Shown here: positions 38,472 through 44,392 of the stretch, one piece after another
Position numbering within the stretch: position 1 is the stretch's first letter
Layout: every line of letters begins with the position of its first letter
Origin: Longimicrobium sp.
Lineage (GTDB): Bacteria > Gemmatimonadota > Gemmatimonadetes > Longimicrobiales > Longimicrobiaceae
NCBI GenBank assembly: GCA_036389135.1
Contig: DASVQP010000119.1
Span: 1-44,392, forward strand
Direction of reading: 5' to 3'
Length of the DNA: 44,392 bases
The notes under the pieces: generated by a model
Told to the model about the DNA's origin: nothing
The model's input: the letters and a program-made list of their open reading frames with translations, nothing else
Database searches by the model: none
Translations under genes and position numbers: made by a program

Positions 38472-39320
38472 TCACAAAAGGGATGCTGGGGATGTGGTTC
38501 CTCGTTGGGGCGGCGCGTAATCCCGCTTCAAGAGGTCGCCCACGAATCGGCCCAGCCCAGTCAGTACGTCCGAAACGGCCTCAAGGGTCTCATCAATGAA
38601 CTGCGCGGAGAGATACGCGATCCAGGGATCATCTCCCGTCCTCGACCACACGAACCATTCGATCGGCCATTCCGCCTTGGTGCGCTTCTCGAAGGCTCGC
38701 CGCTCCTTCATGGGCCACTCGAATCCGAGATGGAAGATCTTGTTGCGATAGGCGAAAAGTGCCTCTAGGCGCATAGATAAGCTTGGGGGCAGGTGTTTAC
38801 CGATTCCGAGTGCGTCACTCATCTCTCGGATCCCTCGAACCAGGTCCTTCCTCAACTTTCCCCCGATCCATGCGTAGTGGCAGTTCCACCCGTGGTCGGG
38901 GTCGTGAAAACGTTGGTGCGTGGGCAACGGCAACTGTTTATCGTGATATAGCTCGCCCAGCTGGGTCATCGCCTGATAGAAGACCGACTCAATGAGCGGT
39001 GCGAGCATCCCGACCGCTGCCATGCTGTGTGCGGCGTCCTGGTAAACAGACGCGTGCACATGGTCCACCCAGTCGTCGATTGCCTGCTGCTGTATCGCTC
39101 CCTGTGACTGGGGTACATCCGACGCGATCGCCTGAATCTCTTGGTTGGTAGTTCGGTCGGCGTCCTGCTGCCGCCGCAGCAGAGTCTGAATAGCGACTAG
39201 CTGGCTCTGGTAGTCCAGAGACGGGAGCAGGTAGTCGAGCCAGTCCGCACCACCCACCGCGGGCACACCTGCGCCGGCATCGCGCATGTACGCTTCTATC
39301 AGTTCCTCTTCATCCATCAT
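38472..39320 (-). CDS. Second HEPN-like protein
   Basis: This is a 282-aa helical protein starting at ATG 39320 (tandem ATGATG; an AGGCGAAG stretch lies upstream). The putative HEPN active helix is LEALFAYRNKIFHLGFEWP with R192-x4-H197. The N-terminal 100 residues are acidic and Gln-rich helices (AIQTLLRRQQDADRTTNQE), possibly an interaction region. No signal peptide or TM. It lies convergent to the first HEPN gene and divergent from the third, so each has its own promoter. Function in RNA cleavage or as a sensor in defence is inferred from the motif; the family is not identified exactly. Confidence 0.55.
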   Translation of the reverse strand: MMDEEELIEAYMRDAGAGVPAVGGADWLDYLLPSLDYQSQLVAIQTLLRRQQDADRTTNQEIQAIASDVPQSQGAIQQQAIDDWVDHVHASVYQDAAHSMAAVGMLAPLIESVFYQAMTQLGELYHDKQLPLPTHQRFHDPDHGWNCHYAWIGGKLRKDLVRGIREMSDALGIGKHLPPSLSMRLEALFAYRNKIFHLGFEWPMKERRAFEKRTKAEWPIEWFVWSRTGDDPWIAYLSAQFIDETLEAVSDVLTGLGRFVGDLLKRDYAPPQRGTTSPASLL

Positions 39321-39499
39321 GTGCGCTTCGCCTGTTGCTTTGTGTGAGGAGGTCGGCGACGGGTTCGCTGCGGAACGAGCGTAAACCAATTCACTATCGG
39401 TAGTCCAGGCATGATTCCTCCCAGGCGAATGGCACAGTCTCTTCTCTCCCGACGCGAAAGTACGGATATGGCCACCATAAGCTTCCGGTTTACAGACAT

Positions 39500-39832
39500 A
39501 TGAGCACCAGCCATTTCAGTCACCTACGGCACGCAATAGATACTCGCCTGAAGGAGTACGGCAACTTCATCGTCCCAGGGATCGGGCTTACCGATCGCGT
39601 GGCGGGCCAGCTAACGGGGCTGGAGCCAACCGTGAACCGCCTGGCCACGATCAGCGCGCTCGTAGAAGCCGGGCGCCGCAAAGGCGAGCGCACACGCGAG
39701 ATGTTGCTGGCGATGGGCTGGCCACCGCCCTTGGCACCTGCCGGCGCGGACACTGGACGAGGTCGTGCGCTCGTATCATGGGGGAGCAATTACGGCAGAC
39801 GAGGCGGTCGAGATCGTTCTAGAGCTCTATGA
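39500..39832 (+). CDS. N-terminal part of a frameshifted HEPN-type protein
   Basis: The first 80 or so codons read as genuine protein: MSTSHFSHLRHAIDTRLKEY, then GIGLTDRVAGQLTGLEPTVN, an alpha-helical N-terminus. After about 39740 the frame becomes shadow sequence (RGRALVSWGSNYGRRGG) up to a stop at 39830-39832. The correct continuation (RTLDEVVRSYHGGAI) is in the frame that begins at 39765. I read the two as one broken gene, or as one gene with a sequencing error. Confidence 0.55.
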   Translation: MSTSHFSHLRHAIDTRLKEYGNFIVPGIGLTDRVAGQLTGLEPTVNRLATISALVEAGRRKGERTREMLLAMGWPPPLAPAGADTGRGRALVSWGSNYGRRGGRDRSRAL

Positions 39833-40310
39833 CCGCGGCACACTGGATGAGCTCGTGGCTGAGTGGTCCCGATTCGGCTGGCTCGCTCCTCGGATGCCTG
39901 CGATCCGAGAGGGAATCGACTCTTACAAGGACGGCCGCTACTTCGCAGCGGTCTGCACGGTCTTGCCCCATGTCGAGGGGGTGTTAGGCGATGCGCTTGG
40001 GAAATCACCGAACGCGCAGAACGATGCGAAGAAGTTCTTCCGCGACACACCTCTCTCTGCGGTTGCGAAGGAATACTTTGTGAAGGTCTGGAAGACCGGC
40101 TTCAGCTGCGGTCCCACCGACCCGGTTCCGGAGATGTCGCGGAACGCGATTCTTCGCGGGCGCGACCTCTCCTATGGTACGAAGGCCCACGCGCTTCGCT
40201 CGATCCTGGTGCTCGACGGGGTGATCGGAGCTGTCGATGAGCACCGGCGGGATCAGGAGGAAGCGCAGCGCTGGGTAGATGAAGAGGAGGATAGCGCCGT
40301 ACGTGAGTAA
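39765..40310 (+). CDS. C-terminal part of frameshifted HEPN-like protein, upstream of RES gene
   Basis: This 181-aa frame begins formally at GTG 39765 but continues the helical protein started at 39500. It contains YKDGRYFAAVCTVLPHVEGV and, near the end, SRNAILRGRDLSYGTKAHAL then RSILVLDGVI. This aligns by eye with the conserved end of certain HEPN-type proteins (N-R-H-x-I-L-H-G ... T ... AL-LLLLD). Here the catalytic His position is Arg, so RNase activity is doubtful. The gene ends 33 nt before the RES gene, so they form an operon, as is known for HEPN-RES pairs. Confidence 0.6.
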   Translation: MRSYHGGAITADEAVEIVLELYDRGTLDELVAEWSRFGWLAPRMPAIREGIDSYKDGRYFAAVCTVLPHVEGVLGDALGKSPNAQNDAKKFFRDTPLSAVAKEYFVKVWKTGFSCGPTDPVPEMSRNAILRGRDLSYGTKAHALRSILVLDGVIGAVDEHRRDQEEAQRWVDEEEDSAVRE

Positions 40311-40343
40311 CTCCTCAGACACCCTCTGCTCACTTAGGAGGAT

Positions 40344-41150
40344 ATGGCCACCTTCTCCTCGTACCGCAGCTACTCAAACTTCGCGCACGCTGTGAAACGC
40401 CGCTGGAGGTTTAGCCGCGATGCCGAACAGGCGGACTTTCTGACAGCAGTTCTGGCCACGAGTCAGTCGCGTCTGGAAGTGCTGCAAGCGGGAAGCCTTC
40501 TTTTCCGTGCGCAACTCGGCTGCAACTGGCCTGAGACCGACGAAGAGGAAGCGGAAGATCCGGGCCCGCGTCCGTTTCCGCCCAGCCGGATGATGCCCCT
40601 CAGAGATCGGGCATCCGAAGGCCGGGTGAATCCGCGAGGGATACCCTATCTCTACACAGCGACGCATGCGGTAACGGCGGGTGCGGAAGTGCGGCCGTGG
40701 ATCGGCGCGTATATCACGATCGCCCAATTGAAGACCGCTCGCGATCTCACCCTTGTGAACTGTACCTCTGATGACCGGAGGGACATGATCTACTTCTCGG
40801 AGCCACCGGAGGCCGAGCGTGAGATCGAGGTGTGGCGCGACATCGACCGCGCATTCGCACGGCCAGTCGAGCGCGACGAGTATTCGGCCGAGTACGCGCC
40901 CACCCAGGTCATCGCGGAGATGTTCCGGGAGCACGGTCTGGACGGGATCGCGTACCGAAGCTCGCTCGGAGAGGGGCACAACATCGCGTTCTTCGATCTA
41001 GGTGCCGCGGATGTGATCAACTATACAGTGCACGAGGTCCGCGGCATCCAGTTTGATGTGCCCGAGGTCGGAAATCGGCGTTACGTCAGAAAGCACTACC
41101 CACAATTGTCTGTCGCAGCCGAGCCTCATTCCATCACCGATAGTGGGTAG
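40344..41150 (+). CDS. RES-domain protein (putative NAD-consuming toxin)
   Basis: This is a 268-aa protein. RES toxins degrade NAD+ and related compounds, or modify proteins, as toxin parts of conflict systems. The expected conserved elements are present: LFRAQLG (R55), GRVNPRGIPYLYTATHAVTA then GAEVRPW (E115), YAPTQVIAEMFREHGLDGIA, and YRSSLGEGHNIAFFD (S206/S207). Together these give the R...E...S set that names the family. The N-terminal about 45 residues are helical. A very good RBS (TTAGGAGGAT) precedes the ATG. No Xre-type antitoxin lies nearby; instead the HEPN-like gene is immediately upstream, which may act as its partner. Confidence 0.8.
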   Translation: MATFSSYRSYSNFAHAVKRRWRFSRDAEQADFLTAVLATSQSRLEVLQAGSLLFRAQLGCNWPETDEEEAEDPGPRPFPPSRMMPLRDRASEGRVNPRGIPYLYTATHAVTAGAEVRPWIGAYITIAQLKTARDLTLVNCTSDDRRDMIYFSEPPEAEREIEVWRDIDRAFARPVERDEYSAEYAPTQVIAEMFREHGLDGIAYRSSLGEGHNIAFFDLGAADVINYTVHEVRGIQFDVPEVGNRRYVRKHYPQLSVAAEPHSITDSG

Positions 41151-41375
41151 GTTGGACGCGGCTCATTCTGATCGACGCGTAGGGGCGCCAGGAAATACTA
41201 CAATCGGACGCACACCGAGGTGGGAAAGGCTTGAGAGGGCAACGTCTACTGGGGAGCCGTTCTCTCTTGGAACCGACTGTGCCAGCCATGCCGTGGCTCA
41301 CCGATCTGGCTCCCGTGAAGCGATCGCCGGCGCTCCGAATATCGAACTGACCCACTACCCACCAGCAAAATCACC

Positions 41376-42269
41376 ATGACACTTTGTGCGGTCTGGAGAG
41401 ATGACACAGCCATTCGAGTGGCCAGTGACTCACGCATCACGGTCCCCGGATCACTTTCAGGGGATCACCCTACGCCAAACCTTTTTGACGCGTCTGTCAA
41501 AATCGTATGCGCACCCCTGAGAGTTCGTGACCCGTACAATCTGGAGTCCAAACCTGTGTATCGAACGTACGGAGTCTGTGCCGTCGGTGACGTACGAGTC
41601 AGCAGGGTAGCAAAAGATTCCCTCATCGCCTTGATGAGCTGCGTCGCGGATATGGGTCAGGGAAACCTCCTTCGGATGGAGGCACTGGCACAGGTAGCCG
41701 CCCACATGTTGGAGCGTGCGACTTGGGAAGCCTCAAATATGTGGCCGAATGCACCCGGTCTTCCCACCGCCGAAATAATTCTTGTTGGACACTGTGAAGC
41801 CGAGAACGGGTCGCGAGCATTCCGGATCGCCGCACTGAATGGCAGTTTCCGGGAAACGGTAATTGATCTTGAGACTCCAAAATTCTTCGGCTCGGGCCAG
41901 CGGGCTGCAGAGAAGATCGTCGAGAAGCAGAACCTCAAATCACCGAAGGAACGGTGGAATCCACCCCATATCGTCCTGGCAGTGTGTCACGACGATAATT
42001 GCGAGGATGTGGGAGGTCCCATCCAGTGTGGGCGGATGAAAGGTACGGAATTCGTGCTGGACGTAGTTCGTGTGGAGAATCCCGCTGGCCGATACAATTA
42101 CTTCGTTGGTGGTTTGGATATAGGGGGTGGGGTCGTAGTCAAACAGACAAATCGTGATGAGGATCTGAAAAACGAAGATCCGCTCTACGCACGACCAGCC
42201 GCACCAGAGGGGTTCGCGTGGCTACCGCAGGCCCAGACCAACGTTGACTGGAAGCTTATCCAGGAATGA
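41376..42269 (+). CDS. Stand-alone proteasome/HslV-like Ntn hydrolase
   Basis: This is a 297-aa protein. The N-terminus MTLCAVWRDDTAIRVASDSR starts with Met-Thr, giving the N-terminal Thr nucleophile after Met removal. D18 and K42 follow (SVKIV), as in proteasome beta subunits and HslV, with a GSGQRA motif at 172-177. No ATPase (HslU/ARC-like) partner is present. The codon use and base composition are less GC-rich than the flanking pilus genes. No clear Shine-Dalgarno sequence is seen. The stop codon TGA is also the first three bases of an IS3-type end (TGAACCGCG), so the original C-terminus may have been altered by insertion. Confidence 0.65.
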   Translation: MTLCAVWRDDTAIRVASDSRITVPGSLSGDHPTPNLFDASVKIVCAPLRVRDPYNLESKPVYRTYGVCAVGDVRVSRVAKDSLIALMSCVADMGQGNLLRMEALAQVAAHMLERATWEASNMWPNAPGLPTAEIILVGHCEAENGSRAFRIAALNGSFRETVIDLETPKFFGSGQRAAEKIVEKQNLKSPKERWNPPHIVLAVCHDDNCEDVGGPIQCGRMKGTEFVLDVVRVENPAGRYNYFVGGLDIGGGVVVKQTNRDEDLKNEDPLYARPAAPEGFAWLPQAQTNVDWKLIQE

Positions 42270-42420
42270 ACCGCGTCAGGCTTCCCAGAGAACTCCGTTA
42301 CGTGAGTGCTGGTGGGAGAGTCTGTGCCCCGGATGCGGTCGTATGCCTCCTCAAACTCAACCGGCGGTACGTAGCCGATCGGCTCGCTCTCTTTGTTGCT
42401 GCCTGTACAGATTGATACTC
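42267..42420 (-). pseudogene. IS3-family transposase OrfB tail and terminal sequence
   Basis: On the minus strand KESEPIGYVPPVEFEEAYDR is the classical C-terminal end of IS3-family OrfB transposases. The plus-strand edge begins TGAACCGCGTCAGGCTTCCC, similar to the terminal inverted repeats TGAACCGCcccGG-type of such elements. Only the last about 40 codons survive; the DDE core and the other end are not seen. Confidence 0.65.
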
Positions 42421-42853
42421 GCTCCCGCGGTCCTCGCGTGACCCCGCCATGGAACGCTACCTGGCGTGAATCAGACGGACTAAGGTGATATGAGATGAAT
42501 CCTAAACTCCGGTTTTGAGCAAAGTGACAGATTCAGTGGGTGAAATCGGTACACGATCGATGGTTCGCCTCGCCAGATCGGCAGCGAACGCGTGGGTGGA
42601 GGTGACAACTACAATGGGTCCCTACAAGGCGCCGCCATGCCTCTGCGCAGGCGCGACACCCAAATTTGTCGCATGGGCGTAACCTAATGATACAAATGCA
42701 GTTGCGCAGAGGGCGCCAGGGGAGACTCTTGGCGCCCTCTGCTGTCCTGGTATTTGCGGTTCAGATGGAGAGACGTCCGGCCGCGACAGAATTGGATGTC
42801 GCTCGCGCGACGGAACCCGATCCGCGCTCGCGGCGTATGCACAAGGAGGCGCG
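42421..42853. other. Intergenic region before the SH3b-protein gene
   Basis: No gene is recognised. It contains a strong hairpin (42707-42741) and ends in the RBS AAGGAGG (42843-42849) for the next gene. Small frames on both strands are Arg-rich shadows. Confidence 0.4.
42707..42741 (+). promoter_or_regulatory. 12-bp perfect hairpin in leader of SH3b protein gene
   Basis: CAGAGGGCGCCA (42707-42718) pairs perfectly with TGGCGCCCTCTG (42730-42741), with an 11-nt loop. No T-run follows, so it is a stable leader structure or a weak terminator, about 110 nt before the GTG start. Confidence 0.45.
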
Positions 42854-43984
42854 GTGGGTCAGGAGACCGCGCCGAAAGTGTCAACCACAGCGGGGCAGCA
42901 GATGGCAGGGCAGCAGATGGCAAAGCTACCGGGCGGGATCAGCATCCGGGAGGTGGAGGGCTCGCTACGGGTCCAGCAGGAGCTCCGAAGCCTCGAGCTC
43001 ACCTCGCCCACGGCGAGGGCGATCCTGGAGGACCAACTGCGCTTCGAGGGCCCGGTGGCCCAGCTCATCCGTGAAGCCGAGACGCGGCAGGAGGCGATGC
43101 GGCTACACACCGACGCCGGTGGCGCGCTGAGCTCGACGGTGGATCGGGCAGAGCTGATCCGGGAGTACGCCGATCGGGCGGTGAGCAGCTCGGGCTTCGC
43201 GTCGGTGCTCGCGATGAGCGAAATAGCGCGCGAAGCCGCCTCCCGAACGCCCAATCCCCCGATCAAGGGCATCCTCGCCGCGCAGGAGCGGTGGTTTTCG
43301 TCGCTCACCACTGCGATGGGCCAGACGTCCATCCGCGCCCTGACGGAACGCCTAGCGGTGCCGACGCCCGATTTCGGCTTCCGGATCCGCGACGCGCTCG
43401 ATGCCGTGGCGTTCGCTTTGCCAACCGTCTTCGATGACCTGCGAGTCCGGATTCCGGACTGGGCAGACGCGATCGCGGAGGACCTGGCCGAGCAGGCAGA
43501 GGACGGCTTCAACGCTGGCGCCGACAACCGCAGCATCGAGCAGTATTTCCTAGACCTGCTCGGCTCGCTGGGCGTTCCGGAGGCGGCTCGGCGGCCCCTG
43601 ACGCTCCTCCTCCTGATGTTCATGCTTCCGGCCGCCGCGGAGATCTCCGGATACGAGTGGGGTCGCCGGCGTGACGGGGACGCGCAGGAGGAGGCGCGCC
43701 AGCGCGAGATTGCGCTGGGGCAGCATGTGAAGGACCAGGGAGCGACCCTGGACAGCCTGCTGCAGATCGCCCAGAACCCGCCGCGGCCGGCGAGGATCAT
43801 GAAGTCCGCCTGGCTCCGCGATTCGCCCAGCACCACGGCCGCCAAGGTCGGCGCGGTGCTCGCGCCCGGTACCGAGCTGATCGTCTACGAGCGAAGAGGC
43901 GGCTGGCTCCGCGTCCAGGCGGAGCCGGTACCTGGCGAGGTCAGGAGCGGTTGGGTGTACGGGAAGCTCGCACGCTACCGATAG
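42854..43984 (+). CDS. Membrane protein with C-terminal bacterial SH3 domain
   Basis: This is a 376-aa protein starting at GTG (42854) with AAGGAGG 4 nt upstream. It has helical N-terminal regions (30-240) without signal peptide, a TM at about 248-265 (PLTLLLLMFMLPAAAEI), a basic/coiled stretch and an SH3b domain at about 315-376 (SAWLRDSPSTTAAKVGAVLA ... YERRGGWLRVQ ... SGWVYGKL). SH3b domains often bind peptidoglycan, implying a periplasmic C-terminus. The function is unknown; it could be a membrane sensor in the accessory island. Confidence 0.75.
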   Translation: MGQETAPKVSTTAGQQMAGQQMAKLPGGISIREVEGSLRVQQELRSLELTSPTARAILEDQLRFEGPVAQLIREAETRQEAMRLHTDAGGALSSTVDRAELIREYADRAVSSSGFASVLAMSEIAREAASRTPNPPIKGILAAQERWFSSLTTAMGQTSIRALTERLAVPTPDFGFRIRDALDAVAFALPTVFDDLRVRIPDWADAIAEDLAEQAEDGFNAGADNRSIEQYFLDLLGSLGVPEAARRPLTLLLLMFMLPAAAEISGYEWGRRRDGDAQEEARQREIALGQHVKDQGATLDSLLQIAQNPPRPARIMKSAWLRDSPSTTAAKVGAVLAPGTELIVYERRGGWLRVQAEPVPGEVRSGWVYGKLARYR

Positions 43985-44019
43985 GCGGTGTTTTTCGCGC
44001 TCTTCCTGGTGAGCGGGTG

Positions 44020-44200
44020 GGCGGCGGCGGCGGTAGACCTCGTCCTGTCCTCGCCTTCGTGGCGGACGCGCTTCCGAGAGCGACAATTTGCATGTCGCGA
44101 ATGCGACCTGTGAAAGGTCGATTCTTTGAAAGAGGCTGACGCTCAGGATCTGTAACATGGTGTAGAGACTGAGCCCGGCTCGAACAGGTCGGTACTGTAG
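44020..44200 (-). pseudogene. Second, diverged IS4-family transposase tail
   Basis: On the minus strand LSLYTMLQILSVSLFQRIDL followed by SQVAFATCKLSLSEA matches the IS4-family C-terminal pattern and the tail at 33.7 kb (LDLYTLLQILSVSLFE). At DNA level the two copies are clearly related but diverged (for example CTCTACAC...TTACAGAT.CT.AGCGTC). The upstream transposase core is absent. Both lie in the same orientation. Confidence 0.7.
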
Positions 44201-44301
44201 TTCAGCGCACGCGCAGGCCTTCGAGGAATCGCGTGACGGATGGTGTCTCGCGTGTATTGGTTCAGCGGAAATCGAACTTTCCGCAAACGCTTGAGAGTTA
44301 C

Positions 44302-44350
44302 ACTTTCCCCTCGACCGGCGAGTGGCCGGGACCACGAGCAAGGGGAAAGT
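44302..44350 (+). promoter_or_regulatory. Hairpin that buries the ribosome-binding site of the right-edge IS gene
   Basis: ACTTTCCCCT (44302-44311) pairs perfectly with AGGGGAAAGT (44341-44350), which contains the Shine-Dalgarno sequence 8 nt before the ATG. A second inner hairpin (CCGGC/GCCGG) lies in the loop. Such structures in IS elements block translation from read-through messages; alternatively the outer arms are part of the IS end. Confidence 0.5.
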
Positions 44351-44353
44351 ACG

Positions 44354-44392
44354 ATGCCCAAGGGGCGGCAGCACACGGCGGATGAGAAGTTG
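44354..44392 (+). CDS. 5' end of a probable transposase (truncated by window edge)
   Basis: The first 13 codons read MPKGRQHTADEKL, like the start of IS3-family OrfA-type proteins (MPK-R-H-T-E-...). AAGGGGA precedes the ATG. The rest lies beyond the window. Confidence 0.5.
   Translation, partial: MPKGRQHTADEKL

Larger units (their letters stand above)
43985..44353. other. IS remnant region up to the right-hand IS start
   Basis: It contains the second IS4-type transposase tail (minus strand, listed separately) and the leader of the partial IS gene at the right edge. I see no other gene. Confidence 0.45.

Overview
The window is GC-rich DNA from a Gram-negative bacterium. It carries many lipoprotein signal peptides, an outer-membrane barrel protein, a type IV pilus (T4P)-type machine, an HD-GYP protein and several fossil insertion sequences. 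The gene styles, including a short pilin module typical of that group, suggest a Gemmatimonadota (Longimicrobium-like) chromosome. That placement is inference; no rRNA or housekeeping marker is present to fix it.

Layout. Positions 1-3.5 kb hold the start of a secreted protein, an ECF-type sigma factor (GTG start near 816) and a lipoprotein zinc-metallopeptidase. Positions 3.6-6.7 kb hold two minus-strand proteins with PD-(D/E)XK nuclease signatures. Positions 6.7-14.5 kb and 21.3-33.7 kb together form a T4P or type II secretion-like locus. The minus-strand operon at 13.3-6.8 kb encodes a 420-aa lipoprotein, an M23 peptidase, a 1360-aa pilin-like protein carrying seven Ig-like repeats and a PKD-like domain, and a small lipoprotein, and ends in a clear terminator. 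pilT runs divergently. The minus-strand operon at 29.2-21.4 kb encodes seven proteins, many with ATGA/GTGA stop-start overlaps. They include a prepilin peptidase-like protein, a barrel protein and several proteins with no recognised family. The plus-strand series at 29.3-33.7 kb encodes HD-GYP, a frameshifted lytic transglycosylase, PilB/GspE and PilC/GspF.

The pilus locus is interrupted at 14.6-21.3 kb by a less GC-rich accessory island. It holds a TPR-CHAT protease, a tiny zinc-binding protein, an EACC1-like membrane protein, and decayed integrase-like and transposase pieces. A second accessory island lies at 33.7-44.4 kb. It holds a CoiA-like nuclease protein, three HEPN-like proteins (one frameshifted and with its catalytic His apparently lost), a RES-domain toxin-like protein, a stand-alone proteasome/HslV-like Ntn hydrolase and an SH3b membrane protein. 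Diverged IS4-family transposase tails flank it in the same orientation, and an IS3-type end abuts the Ntn-hydrolase gene.

How they work together (inference): PilB/PilC/PilT and the prepilin peptidase would build and retract a filament whose giant pilin-adhesin sits at or near the tip. The M23 peptidase and lytic transglycosylase would open peptidoglycan, and HD-GYP would link the system to c-di-GMP. No secretin (PilQ/GspD) or PilM/N/O genes are visible here, so the unrecognised operon proteins may fill those roles or the genes lie elsewhere. The two accessory islands look like conflict/defence cargo.
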